Shown: piece by piece, positions 55,419 through 64,000 of the stretch
How the letters are laid out: each line of letters opens with the position of its first letter
How positions within the stretch are numbered: position 1 is the first letter of the stretch
Assembly (NCBI RefSeq): GCF_000287055.2
Contig: NZ_AJYQ02000119.1
Coordinates: 47,057-111,056 of the forward strand
DNA length: 64,000 bases
DNA from: Vibrio genomosp. F10 str. ZF-129
GTDB lineage: Bacteria; Pseudomonadota; Gammaproteobacteria; Enterobacterales; Vibrionaceae
Direction of reading: 5' to 3'
Program-made: the position numbers and the translations under genes
The notes under the pieces: model-generated
What the model saw: only the letters and a program-made list of their open reading frames with translations
What the model was told of the DNA's origin: nothing
The model's database searches: none

Positions 55419-56199
55419 TTTTCTCCTTCCTTCACTTTTGGCAGGACTCGGTATCGCACTGATTGCTGGACCGCTGGGATCTTTCGTCGTTTGGAGAAAG
55501 ATGGCCTATTTTGGCGATACTTTAGCCCATGCTTCTTTAATGGGCTTAGCACTTGGCTTTCTATTGAACATTAATCTCTACTTAGCTTTGCTGGTTTGTT
55601 GCCTAGGTTTAGCATTGATTCTTGTGACTCTACAAAAGCAAAAATTGGTCGCCACTGACACGTTACTCGGTATTCTAGCGCACAGTTCCCTCTCTTTAGG
55701 CTTAATCGCCGTCAGTTTTTTAGATTCTGTTCGTATCGATTTAATGAGTTATTTGTTCGGCGATTTACTGGCTGTCGCTCCTGCTGATTTAGTCATAATC
55801 TATGCAGGTGTTGCGGTCGTAGCCATAACACTGTTCATTTTCTGGCGACCATTGCTTTCCGCGACAATCAATGAAGACTTAGCGGCTGTCGACGGTATCA
55901 ACATCGACTTGATGCGACTGATCCTCATGCTCATGGTTGGGCTGGTGATCGCCGTAGGAATGAAATTTGTTGGTGCACTGATCATGACATCGCTGTTAAT
56001 TATCCCGGCAGCGACCGCTCGAAAACTGGCTCAAACACCTGAACAAATGGCCATTTTCGCTTCGATTATCGGTGCTCTTTCTGTGTGTGGCGGGTTGTAT
56101 TTATCATGGCACTTTGACACTCCTGCAGGACCATCGGTTGTCATCAGTGCTACTTGTATGTTTATGCTAAGCCAGTTTGTAAAATCGCCTACGAGCTAA
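55411..56199 (+). CDS. znuB: Zinc ABC transporter permease ZnuB
   Basis: 262 residues with seven to eight membrane segments of the ABC-3 family (GPLGSFVVWRKMAYFGDTLAHASLMG, in part). The ATG at 55411 (MIDFLLPSLLAG) is the family start; an in-frame TTG at 55282 would overlap znuC by 137 bases and is rejected. A terminator follows. Confidence 0.95.
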   Translation: MIDFLLPSLLAGLGIALIAGPLGSFVVWRKMAYFGDTLAHASLMGLALGFLLNINLYLALLVCCLGLALILVTLQKQKLVATDTLLGILAHSSLSLGLIAVSFLDSVRIDLMSYLFGDLLAVAPADLVIIYAGVAVVAITLFIFWRPLLSATINEDLAAVDGINIDLMRLILMLMVGLVIAVGMKFVGALIMTSLLIIPAATARKLAQTPEQMAIFASIIGALSVCGGLYLSWHFDTPAGPSVVISATCMFMLSQFVKSPTS

Positions 56200-56260
56200 C
56201 TCAAGCTGTATTTAACAAGCGTTTGTTTCCGTCAATTTCTCGATTAAAAAACGCCGAATA

Positions 56261-56288
56261 AAAAAGGCTTCCAACTGGAAGCCTTTTT
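56261..56288. terminator. Bidirectional terminator between znuB and purF
   Basis: AAAAAGGCTTCC pairs with GGAAGCCTTTTT around AACT, between two converging genes. Confidence 0.92.
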
Positions 56289-56329
56289 AATCTCTATTTT
56301 AGACAACGATAAAGAATAATCTCTTTTCG

Positions 56330-57838
56330 TTACGCCCCTTCATTGTGCAAATCAAGGTTAACTAGCTCGGCCTCAGACTCAGCTTTAGCATCATCACCAC
56401 GTAACGATTCTACGTACTCTAGATATTCTTGATTAATATCACCCGTGACGTATTCACCACTGAATACCGACGCCTCAAAACGTGCGATGTCTGTATTACC
56501 AAGACCAACGGCTTCAACAAGATCGTCAATCGTTTGGAATATCAGTTCATCCGCGCCAATCTGTTTACAGATCGCATCGTTGTCACGACCATGCGCAATC
56601 AGCTCGTTCGCACTTGGCATATCAATCCCATACACGTTAGGAAAACGAATTTCTGGAGCTGCTGAAACCATGAACACTTTCTTCGCGCCTGAATCTCTCG
56701 CCATTTCAATAATCTGTTCTGAGGTGGTTCCACGAACTATCGAATCGTCTACTAGCAGTACGTTCTTATCCTTGAATTCAGAGCGAATTGCATTGAGCTT
56801 ACGGCGAACTGATTTCTTACGCTGCTGCTGGCCCGGCATGATAAACGTTCGACCTACGTAACGGTTCTTAACGAAGCCTTGACGGTATGGAATGTCAATC
56901 GCTTGGGCAATTTGCAATGCGATGTCACACGATGTCTCTGGGATAGGGATAACCACATCAATATCAAGATGGCCGTATTCATCTTTAATACGTTCACCCA
57001 GTTTTTTACCCATTTCAACACGAGCGCTGTAAACGGAAATTTTGTCTATGAATGAATCTGGTCGAGAAAAGTAGACATACTCAAATAAGCAAGGGTTTAA
57101 AACAGGGTTATCTGCACATTGCTGTGTAAATAACTGCCCATCAAACGTTGCGTAAAGCGCTTCGCCTGGTGCCACATCACGTACAAAATCAAAGCCAACC
57201 GCATCTAAAGCGACAGATTCTGATGCGACCATATATTCGGTGCTACCATCGATTTCACGCTTACCTAAACATAATGGGCGAATCCCGTTTGGGTCTCTAA
57301 ATGCAATCATACCGTGGCCAATAATCATCGCGACAACAGCGTATGCGCCACGAATAGTGCGATGTACATTAGTCACAGCACGAAAGACATCTTCAGAGGT
57401 TACATTCCCTTTAACCATATCAATTTCATGTGCTAACACGTTTAGCAACACTTCCGAATCTGACGTAGTGTTGATATGACGGCGATCTTTCTCCGCTAAT
57501 TTTTCACGAATTTTGTGAGCGTTAGTCAAGTTACCGTTATGAGCTAAAGTAATACCAAATGGAGAGTTAACATAAAATGGCTGCGCTTCGGACGCACTAG
57601 AGCTGCCTGCTGTAGGGTAACGAACATGACCGATACCCACATCACCCTGTAGGCGTTGCATGTGTTTTGCTTCAAAGACGTCTTTCACCAAACCGTTTGC
57701 CTTACGCAGACGGAAACGATTGCTTTCTATGGTACAAATACCCGCAGCATCTTGGCCACGATGCTGCAACACAGTCAATGCATCATAAATAGACTGGTTT
57801 ACAGGCGTTGCGCCCACGATTCCAACAATACCACACAT
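56330..57838 (-). CDS. purF: Amidophosphoribosyltransferase
   Basis: 502 residues. Catalytic Cys2 is in MCGIVGIVG (glutaminase), the PRPP loop is [17 protein letters not shown], and the flexible loop is [10 protein letters not shown]. It carries out the first step of purine synthesis, PRPP + Gln to phosphoribosylamine. It lies 33 bases after cvpA and shares its PurR-controlled promoter. The C-terminus is acidic. Confidence 0.97.
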   Translation of the reverse strand: MCGIVGIVGATPVNQSIYDALTVLQHRGQDAAGICTIESNRFRLRKANGLVKDVFEAKHMQRLQGDVGIGHVRYPTAGSSSASEAQPFYVNSPFGITLAHNGNLTNAHKIREKLAEKDRRHINTTSDSEVLLNVLAHEIDMVKGNVTSEDVFRAVTNVHRTIRGAYAVVAMIIGHGMIAFRDPNGIRPLCLGKREIDGSTEYMVASESVALDAVGFDFVRDVAPGEALYATFDGQLFTQQCADNPVLNPCLFEYVYFSRPDSFIDKISVYSARVEMGKKLGERIKDEYGHLDIDVVIPIPETSCDIALQIAQAIDIPYRQGFVKNRYVGRTFIMPGQQQRKKSVRRKLNAIRSEFKDKNVLLVDDSIVRGTTSEQIIEMARDSGAKKVFMVSAAPEIRFPNVYGIDMPSANELIAHGRDNDAICKQIGADELIFQTIDDLVEAVGLGNTDIARFEASVFSGEYVTGDINQEYLEYVESLRGDDAKAESEAELVNLDLHNEGA

Positions 57839-57871
57839 GGCCTAACCCTCGATTATCGACAATTGCTGGCG

Positions 57872-58363
57872 CTATAGTGCGCCAGATAAAAAAGTTGATG
57901 TTGCTTGTAAGTGCTCGAAAAATGGCGCGATGATACGACTAAACTCAGGTACCAATTGCGAACTTTTCCACCACTCAGAACTTGGAAGTGCTGTGAAAGC
58001 ATCCATAAAAAACAGTGCTGCCGAGACGATCAGTACCCCTCTTAACGCTCCGAAAACAATCCCTAAGATTCGATCGGTGCCCGATAGTCCTGTCTTTTCG
58101 ACAAGCTGAGCAATAACGTAATTCACTAATGCGCCAACAATGAGCGTAGCGATAAACAGCACTGCAATCGCGGTTCCATTGCGAAACATGTCATCTTCAA
58201 TATTGGTGAAATAAACCGCCAATTTTGCGTAATACTGGCTGGCAATAAAGAATGCGCCACACCAAATAACCAATGACAAAGCTTCTTTAGCAAAACCTCG
58301 AACTAAACTGATCAAAGCGGATAGCCCGATCACCCCTAAAATGACAATATCTAACCAATTCAT
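57872..58363 (-). CDS. cvpA: CvpA family inner membrane protein
   Basis: A 163-residue protein with four membrane segments (MNWLDIVILGVIGLSALISLVRGF and three more). In E. coli it is cotranscribed with purF and needed for colicin V export; its physiological role is unclear. It is the first gene after the PurR box. Confidence 0.94.
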   Translation of the reverse strand: MNWLDIVILGVIGLSALISLVRGFAKEALSLVIWCGAFFIASQYYAKLAVYFTNIEDDMFRNGTAIAVLFIATLIVGALVNYVIAQLVEKTGLSGTDRILGIVFGALRGVLIVSAALFFMDAFTALPSSEWWKSSQLVPEFSRIIAPFFEHLQATSTFLSGAL

Positions 58364-58410
58364 GTTTTCTGCATCTTAAGTTGGCGCGCATTTTAACAGA
58401 AAAAATGCTG

Positions 58411-58426
58411 ACGCAAACGTTTTCTT
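58411..58426. promoter_or_regulatory. PurR box before cvpA-purF
   Basis: ACGCAAACGTTTTCTT is a full match to the 16-base PurR consensus ACGCAAACGTTTTCNT. It overlaps the dedD stop codon by 2 bases and lies over the -35 of a likely cvpA promoter (TTTGCG, 16 bases, TAAAAT on the minus strand). Confidence 0.9.
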
Positions 58427-58976
58427 ATGGATTTAGTGGTTTAAATTTGAGCAATTGACCGTTTGAACCGGTAATTTTGTTTAGTTCAACCAGTTGTTGC
58501 TCAAGTTTACTTTTTGACACATCAGGACCAATAATGACACGGGTGAAGCCATTCTCGTTCTTTGTATGCGCCTGATAGCCTCTTTTCCGTAGATCCTTGA
58601 CTAAAGTTTCTGCGTTATCTGCATTTTTCAATGCCATTAACTGAATAATCCACGCACTGTCTACATAGTCATTTTTTTCATCTACAGAGTTTACCTTCGT
58701 GGGTAACGGTTGGATTGTGTCTGCAGTTTCTCTATCACTTGTTGTGTCGCCGACGGTGATTTCTACAGGCGACTCAGGTAGCATAATCTGATCTTCAACT
58801 GGATCAAGAAGTTCAAACACTTCCATTTCACTTTCAAGCTCTGGTTTTATAGGAATACTCGCGATTTCATCTTTATAGTGCTCCTTTTTACCATCGAGTA
58901 GGTCTGGCAGTACGATAATTCCCACTGCAACCAAGATAACTGTACCGACTAAGCGGCTATGGAATTTACTGGCCAT
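58425..58976 (-). CDS. dedD: SPOR-domain cell division protein DedD
   Basis: 183 residues: a short cytoplasmic start, one membrane helix (about 9-25), an acidic linker, and a C-terminal SPOR domain (about 108-180, AWIIQLMALKNADNAETLVKDL in part). SPOR domains bind denuded septal peptidoglycan. It follows folC without a gap. Confidence 0.92.
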   Translation of the reverse strand: MASKFHSRLVGTVILVAVGIIVLPDLLDGKKEHYKDEIASIPIKPELESEMEVFELLDPVEDQIMLPESPVEITVGDTTSDRETADTIQPLPTKVNSVDEKNDYVDSAWIIQLMALKNADNAETLVKDLRKRGYQAHTKNENGFTRVIIGPDVSKSKLEQQLVELNKITGSNGQLLKFKPLNP

Positions 58977-60242
58977 TTATTCTCCTTGATCTCGCCAGTG
59001 CTCTAAGACTTCACCAACCGTATGAAATGAGCCAACGACGATAATGACATCTTGCTTGTTCGCCTGTGTCAATGCGCTATTAAATGCCTCTACGGGGTTA
59101 GAATATTTCCCTTGATAACTTGGCAAATGGATACTTAATTCTTCGACAGAAGCCGCTCTAGGGCCGTGAAGAGAAGCTGGATACCAGCAAGTCACAACTG
59201 AGGTTAACTCGTCTAGCGTCGATTCAATGTCTTTGTCATGAAGCATTGCCACGACAGCATGTATGTTCTTGTTTGGATACTTCTCTTGAAGTGATGCAAC
59301 TAAGTATTTAGCCGAATGCGGATTGTGCGCGACATCGAGCACGATCGTTGGCTCGGTGGAGATAACCTGCATACGACCAGGAAGCTGTGCCGACTTCAAT
59401 CCATTCACAATATTGATATCTGTCAGTTCGAGATTAGCCACGGCAAGTGCCATTAAAGCCGTTGCTGCATTAGGTAAAGGTAATTGAGGTATCGGCAGTG
59501 AGTCGAGCTCGAAGGTGCCACTTTTCCAGCCCCAGGTCTTATCGGTTTCTTTTTGATAGGTGTACTGAATGCCTACTTGATAAAAATCAGCACCAATATC
59601 GTCGGCATGAGCTGCGACTGTCGCGGGTGCTTTAGGCTGACCACAAATAGCAGGACGGTTAGTTCTGTAAATCCCCGCTTTTTCAAAGCCAATGACATTA
59701 ATATCATCACCAAGCCAATCGACATGATCGACAGCTAAGCTGGTAATCACAGAGACGTCGTGATCCACGACATTGGTCGCATCAAGTCGCCCACCTAACC
59801 CCACTTCAAGTAGCACAATATCTACATGTTCGGTTTGAAACGCACGCAACGCCGCCAAGGTCCCATATTCAAAGAAACTAAGGCTAGTCTCACCACGTAC
59901 TTTCTCGATAAAATCGAAAGCCAAGCAGTGCTTTTCATCACTAAGATCAACGCCATTAATACGTACGCGTTCGTTGTAGCGAATTAAATGAGGAGAGCTG
60001 TAAACACCAACGCTGTAACCGGCATCCAAAAGAATGGATTCCATCAATGCACAGGTTGACCCTTTGCCATTGGTTCCAGCAACGGTAATCACTGTTGGGG
60101 CGGGTTTTGTCAGTTCTGCTGTTTTAGCCACCGCTTGAACACGGTCAAGGCCTAAATCTATCGCAGAGCTATGAATGTTGGACAAATAATCAAGCCACAC
60201 CGTTAAGGGAGATGTGGCTTGAGGAATTGGATTTTGAGTCAT
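58977..60242 (-). CDS. folC: Dihydrofolate/folylpolyglutamate synthase FolC
   Basis: 421 residues with the P-loop VAGTNGKGSTCALME, GLGGRLDATNVVD and HNPHSAKYL motifs of the Mur ligase-like family. It makes dihydrofolate and adds glutamates to folates. It lies 43 bases after accD. Confidence 0.96.
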   Translation of the reverse strand: MTQNPIPQATSPLTVWLDYLSNIHSSAIDLGLDRVQAVAKTAELTKPAPTVITVAGTNGKGSTCALMESILLDAGYSVGVYSSPHLIRYNERVRINGVDLSDEKHCLAFDFIEKVRGETSLSFFEYGTLAALRAFQTEHVDIVLLEVGLGGRLDATNVVDHDVSVITSLAVDHVDWLGDDINVIGFEKAGIYRTNRPAICGQPKAPATVAAHADDIGADFYQVGIQYTYQKETDKTWGWKSGTFELDSLPIPQLPLPNAATALMALAVANLELTDINIVNGLKSAQLPGRMQVISTEPTIVLDVAHNPHSAKYLVASLQEKYPNKNIHAVVAMLHDKDIESTLDELTSVVTCWYPASLHGPRAASVEELSIHLPSYQGKYSNPVEAFNSALTQANKQDVIIVVGSFHTVGEVLEHWRDQGE

Positions 60243-60285
60243 CTAACTATAACCAAATAACGGTGGTTTATTGTTAGTAGCTACT

Positions 60286-61212
60286 TTACCCTTTTTCAGC
60301 GGATTCTGGTACTTGATATGCTGCTTCGTTTGGAGAATCGTTAACAGAAACCACCAATGGAGACGTACGGTTCGTCAGTTTAGCCACTAGGCTACCAACT
60401 CGTTGACGCATTTCTCGGCGATCAACAATCATATCAATAGCACCGTGCTCTAACAAAAACTCACTGCGTTGAAAGCCTTCAGGTAGGTCTTCACGGACTG
60501 TTTGTTCGATAACACGGCGTCCAGCAAACCCGATTAGAGCTTTTGGTTCGCCGATATTGATGTCTCCTAACATAGCTAAGCTCGCAGAAACACCCCCCAT
60601 CGTTGGGTCCGTCATGACGGAAATGAACGGTAAACCTTTTGAAGATAAACGCTCAAGCGCCGCACTGGTTTTTGCCATTTGCATTAGAGACATCAATGCC
60701 TCTTGCATACGAGCACCACCACTGGCAGAAAAACAAACCAAGCCACAGTTATTTTCAATAGCCGCATCAACAGCACGTACAAAACGAGCACCCACTACAG
60801 AGCCCATCGAGCCGCCCATAAATGAGAATTCAAAGGCACAAGCAACCAATGGCATGCCTAACAGCTCGCCTTGCATAACGATCAATGCATCTTTCTCACC
60901 ACTGTTTTTCTGGGCAGCAGAGATACGATCTTTATACCGTTTGGAATCTTTGAATTTAAGCTTGTCTTGTGGCTCTAGCTCATTCGCCAATTCAACTCGG
61001 TTATCAGCATCCAAAAACGTTTCAAGGCGGCGACGCGCCTTCATTCTCATGTGATGGTCACACTTAGGACACACCTCAAGGTTACGTTCTAGTTCTGCAT
61101 GATAAAGTACTTGTTCACAAGAAGAGCACTTAGTCCATACCCCTTCAGGGATAGACGCTTTACGAGAACTGCCTATGTTGCTTTTTTCTAATATCTTTTC
61201 AAGCCAACTCAT
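60286..61212 (-). CDS. accD: Acetyl-CoA carboxylase carboxyltransferase beta subunit
   Basis: 308 residues. An N-terminal zinc ribbon (C29, C32, C48, C51) is followed by a crotonase-fold carboxyltransferase domain ([35 protein letters not shown]). It pairs with AccA to make malonyl-CoA. The 173 bases up to truA can hold its own promoter. Confidence 0.97.
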   Translation of the reverse strand: MSWLEKILEKSNIGSSRKASIPEGVWTKCSSCEQVLYHAELERNLEVCPKCDHHMRMKARRRLETFLDADNRVELANELEPQDKLKFKDSKRYKDRISAAQKNSGEKDALIVMQGELLGMPLVACAFEFSFMGGSMGSVVGARFVRAVDAAIENNCGLVCFSASGGARMQEALMSLMQMAKTSAALERLSSKGLPFISVMTDPTMGGVSASLAMLGDINIGEPKALIGFAGRRVIEQTVREDLPEGFQRSEFLLEHGAIDMIVDRREMRQRVGSLVAKLTNRTSPLVVSVNDSPNEAAYQVPESAEKG

Positions 61213-61385
61213 GGAAGACCTTTTCTATCTAGTCTTACGCCTAATTACGCAAGATACAAATTCGGGATTTACGCGTGAAGGATTAAAGCATAATAAATGC
61301 CAGCTGTAGACAAAAAACTGGTTGTACCTATTTCCTGTATCGATGTCTCACGAGAAAAATGTTTAAAAATGACCAAAATTGAACA

Positions 61386-62186
61386 TTATGTCAGGTCATT
61401 AGGCAAAAATAACGGCCCTAAAGGCTCTCTAGGTAATTGATAATGAGTGGGGTAATCAACATCTATCAAATACAAGCCTGCAGCTTTTGCCGTAGCAGAA
61501 GCCTGCTTTCTGTCTTTGGCTTTCAGCAATTGATCTATCCATTGGGGATCTTGCTCGCCCTTACCAACAGTAATCAGACTGCCTGCAATGTTCCTCACCA
61601 TATGATGAACAAACGCATTGGCCTTAATATCAATCACGACATAATGCCCATGACGAGTCACATTCAAGTGCATAATATTACGCCAAGGACTGCGAGATTG
61701 ACAATGGATAGCTCTAAAGGACGTGAAGTCATTCTCACCGATAAGGTATTGACCTGCAAGGTGCATTTTATCAGCATCAAGCTCCCCGTGATAATGACTT
61801 AATCCCGAAGCAAGAATTCCAGGCCTTAGGGCGTGGTTATAAATAACATAACGATAACGGCGAGCCGTCGCGGTAAATCGAGCATGAAACTCTGCATCAA
61901 CCACATGTGCCCAACGAACCGCAATATCTTTAGGGAGATTAGCATTCACCCCCATCGTCCAAGCGGCTGGCTTGCGCATACTTTCCGTATCAAAGTGAAC
62001 GACTTGGCCTGTGCCGTGCACCCCTGAATCGGTACGACCTGCACACTGAACTTCAACAGGATGATTAGCGATGATACTTAAGGATTTCTCTAGCTCTTCC
62101 TGAACACTCGTTACATCCCGCTGACGTTGCCAACCATAATAATTAGTGCCATCGTACTCGATGCCCAGTGCTACTCTCATGTTCAT
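61386..62186 (-). CDS. truA: tRNA pseudouridine synthase TruA
   Basis: 266 residues with catalytic D53 in [10 protein letters not shown], and [14 protein letters not shown] and [13 protein letters not shown] motifs. It forms pseudouridine at positions 38-40 of the tRNA anticodon stem-loop. The start may be the ATG at 62180 ([11 protein letters not shown]); both have weak Shine-Dalgarno sites. Confidence 0.96.
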   Translation of the reverse strand: MNMRVALGIEYDGTNYYGWQRQRDVTSVQEELEKSLSIIANHPVEVQCAGRTDSGVHGTGQVVHFDTESMRKPAAWTMGVNANLPKDIAVRWAHVVDAEFHARFTATARRYRYVIYNHALRPGILASGLSHYHGELDADKMHLAGQYLIGENDFTSFRAIHCQSRSPWRNIMHLNVTRHGHYVVIDIKANAFVHHMVRNIAGSLITVGKGEQDPQWIDQLLKAKDRKQASATAKAAGLYLIDVDYPTHYQLPREPLGPLFLPNDLT

Positions 62187-62247
62187 TTACTCTTAAAATC
62201 CGGCCGGAGATTATAATATCAATACCAACAAATATCTAATACGACAA

Positions 62248-62273
62248 ACAAAAAAGGCAGCAGACGCTGCCTT
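62248..62273 (-). terminator. Terminator between hubP and truA
   Basis: AAGGCAGC pairs with GCTGCCTT around AGAC. On the minus strand it is followed by TTTTGTTTG. It should end the hubP transcript 15 bases after its stop. Confidence 0.85.
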
Positions 62274-62287
62274 CCGTTATACGGCGA

Positions 62288-64000
62288 TTAGCCACGTCGT
62301 ATTGCATCAATTAAGCTTTTAGCTTCCCGTCTTATCGTATCGGAACCATCTACAATCGCTTCTTCCAGTAATTTAATCGCCCCGTCAGTATCATTCATTT
62401 CCATGTAGATTTTAGCTAGATCCATTTTTCCTACGGCTTCCGCGTTACTGTCCACATCTTCAAATCCAATGTCACCAATAACGTCAGGAAACTCGTCCAG
62501 CCCAACGTTGAGGTTTAATTCTTCGTCATCAGGGTTCGCTTGATTCGCTTCTTCGCTTTCAACTTCTGCCATTAATTCATCAATAGTCCGGTACTGCTCC
62601 GCCTTTGAATCAAAATCCTCTTGATGCTCCCAATTTTCGTCAGAAACAACCGCCTGCTCCGGTTTGTTTTCTTCACTCCAAATGGCTTGCTCATCATCTG
62701 GGATGTCAGTCGAAATACTAGCTTGCTGTTCAGCAGATAGATTAAAACCATTCCAATCCTCGCCACCGACTTCCAACATAGCAGCAATGTCCATTCCCGC
62801 ACTATCGGTCGTTTTGGCATCGAGGGCTGAATCAAATGAGAATGAACTCGACATAAGTTCGTCTTCATCTTCGGAAAGTAGCTCCGACAACGCGCTTTCA
62901 TCAAAACCATCTTTAGACAACGAATCCAGATTTTGAGCTTGGAATATATCAAACAATGCATCCTGCTCTGATATTTCACCTGCTTCATCAGGCGCCATAT
63001 CTATCGGTATATTCGGTGATTCTGCTACGCCAGGAAGCTCTGAAGCCTCAGGCTCAATAGGCATATCTGCCAACGCCTCTTCTTCACTGTATTCTGGAAG
63101 ATCGGCTTCATCGAAAACCTCGGGGTCATCACTACCTTGTTCTATAACATCGTCTGGAGTGTCCGATGAAATGGGCATATCGGCTAAGGCTTCTTCTTCG
63201 CTGTATTCAGGTAAATCTAGCTCATCAAACGTTTCAGGCAGTTCATCAGAAGTAGGCTCTGGCACTTCTTCCACTGATTCTGTGTCTAGTGCTTCGACTG
63301 TATCTTGAATTGCAGGTGCTTCTGGTACCTGAGTTTCTAGTGCCTCAATCGTCTCTAGAGTATCAGAATCTTCTTTAGCCTCTGCTTCTTCTGGAATCTC
63401 GAGCTCTTCTTGAGCGCCTATTTCTTCTTCGGCACCAGCGTCTTCAATCGCCTCTAGTTCGTCAAGCGTCTCGATTTCTTCAAGTGCGTCAGTCTCGCCT
63501 AAAGACTCGGCATCATCGAGAGGATTGATAACGTCTTCATGCGCTGGCAGCTCAGCCAATGCATCTTCTTCTGTATATTCTGGAAGCTCTAACTCATTAA
63601 ACGTTTCCGGCAATTCATCAGAAGTGGGCTCTGGAACTTCTTCCACAGATTCAGTATCTAGTGCTTTGACTGTATCTTGAGCTTCAGGTGCTTCTGGTAC
63701 CTGAGTTTCTTGCGCCTCAATCGTCTCTAGAGTATCGGCGTCTTTAGCCTCTACTTCTTCTGACGCTTCCGTTTCATTTAGCACCTCATCCGATAACTCA
63801 CCGCCAAATTCGACATCAGGCAGCTCGAAGTCATCGACTGGATCAGGTAACTCTTCAGCTAATGCCTCATTGGCTAAAACACTTTCAGCTTCGACTTTCG
63901 GAGAGTCTAGTTCATCGTCTATTAACCAGTCGTCATCCTGCGGCGTGCCAAATTCGTTCGGTACTGCTGTTGGCTCTGGCTCTGGCTCTGGCTCTGGCTC
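62288..64000 (-). CDS. hubP: Polar landmark protein HubP/FimV, C-terminal part
   Basis: The last 570 codons are in the window and the frame runs unbroken past its right edge. This portion is very acidic and Pro/Glu-rich, with repeated units such as LPEYSEEEALADMP and TSDELPETFDEL. It ends in the conserved FimV C-terminal domain (VGKMDLAKIYMEMNDTDGAIKLLEEAI). The N-terminal LysM and membrane helix are outside. In V. cholerae, HubP recruits ParA1, ParC and FlhG to the old pole. Position upstream of truA-accD-folC-dedD-cvpA-purF fits. FimV is the Pseudomonas name for the same family. Confidence 0.9.
   Translation of the reverse strand, partial: EPEPEPEPEPTAVPNEFGTPQDDDWLIDDELDSPKVEAESVLANEALAEELPDPVDDFELPDVEFGGELSDEVLNETEASEEVEAKDADTLETIEAQETQVPEAPEAQDTVKALDTESVEEVPEPTSDELPETFNELELPEYTEEDALAELPAHEDVINPLDDAESLGETDALEEIETLDELEAIEDAGAEEEIGAQEELEIPEEAEAKEDSDTLETIEALETQVPEAPAIQDTVEALDTESVEEVPEPTSDELPETFDELDLPEYSEEEALADMPISSDTPDDVIEQGSDDPEVFDEADLPEYSEEEALADMPIEPEASELPGVAESPNIPIDMAPDEAGEISEQDALFDIFQAQNLDSLSKDGFDESALSELLSEDEDELMSSSFSFDSALDAKTTDSAGMDIAAMLEVGGEDWNGFNLSAEQQASISTDIPDDEQAIWSEENKPEQAVVSDENWEHQEDFDSKAEQYRTIDELMAEVESEEANQANPDDEELNLNVGLDEFPDVIGDIGFEDVDSNAEAVGKMDLAKIYMEMNDTDGAIKLLEEAIVDGSDTIRREAKSLIDAIRRG
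63181..63762. repeat. Long direct repeats in hubP
   Basis: Two copies of about 210 bases (about 63181-63393 and 63556-63762, offset about 372) are strongly alike and in frame, encoding VEEVPEPTSDELPETF and its flanks. A third, partial copy (about 63055-63110) keeps only the DLPEYSEEEALADMP part. Confidence 0.85.
63972..64000. repeat. Hexanucleotide tract at the window edge, in hubP
   Basis: GGCTCT is repeated nearly five times and runs off the window. It encodes Glu-Pro dipeptides in HubP. Confidence 0.9.

Noticed and set aside
62288..64000. Repeats considered as a CRISPR array
   Set aside because: They lie in one long open frame, have no regular spacer pattern and encode acidic protein repeats.
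1..64000. Mobile element, prophage, integron or genomic island
   Set aside because: No transposase, integrase, attC-like site or foreign-looking gene block was found; gene order is that of core Vibrio chromosome.

Overview
The window is chromosomal DNA of a Vibrio (Vibrionaceae, Gammaproteobacteria). This is read from the proteins: an AphB-type LysR regulator beside an RssB-type response regulator, the polar-array proteins ParC and ParP inside a flagellar/chemotaxis operon, a FimV/HubP polar landmark protein, separate ccmH and ccmI genes, and a YbaO/DecR-type Lrp regulator. No insertion sequence, integrase, CRISPR array, rRNA or tRNA gene was seen. Coding density is high, and most transcription units end in clear intrinsic terminators. 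The species cannot be named from the sequence.

Left part (1-26.9 kb). The end of tesB is followed by divergent decR and a PLP enzyme of the cysteine synthase fold. Then come, leftward, apt-dnaX-ybaB-recR (dnaX keeps a complete programmed -1 frameshift signal), ybaN, a 43-residue membrane peptide gene and rssB. aphB is divergent from rssB. A nitroreductase gene follows, then a lipid block: fadI-fadJ with a FadR-like operator, an ECF sigma factor with its DUF3379 partner, two FadL-type porins (the first with a FadR-like operator) and mlaA. The complete cytochrome c maturation operon ccmABCDEFGHI closes this part.

Middle (26.9-39.7 kb). One long leftward operon, flhA-flhF-flhG-fliA-cheY-cheZ-cheA-cheB-parC-parP-cheW-DUF2802, starts at a good sigma-54 promoter. 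It encodes the export gate, the polar site and number control of the flagellum, sigma-28, the chemotaxis core and the machinery that keeps the array at the pole. The pole organiser HubP lies at the far right of the same window.

Right part (39.8-64 kb). This holds sixA, an M16 peptidase, a yecM-like gene, argS, a HIT protein, feoABC (with an FNR-type promoter and a possible Fur box), a very large membrane-anchored AraC-type regulator, znuA/znuCB around a Zur box, and the leftward run hubP-truA-accD-folC-dedD-cvpA-purF, with a PurR box before cvpA.

The most unusual place is the 787-base gap between feoA and the membrane AraC regulator. It carries three 17-base direct repeats spaced exactly 40 bases apart. 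Downstream is a promoter with a good -10 and a poor -35, and then an orphan structured RNA of about 128 nt that ends in a perfect intrinsic terminator and can fold in two competing ways. A second orphan terminator with three hairpins lies on the minus strand before the ECF sigma gene and suggests another small RNA.
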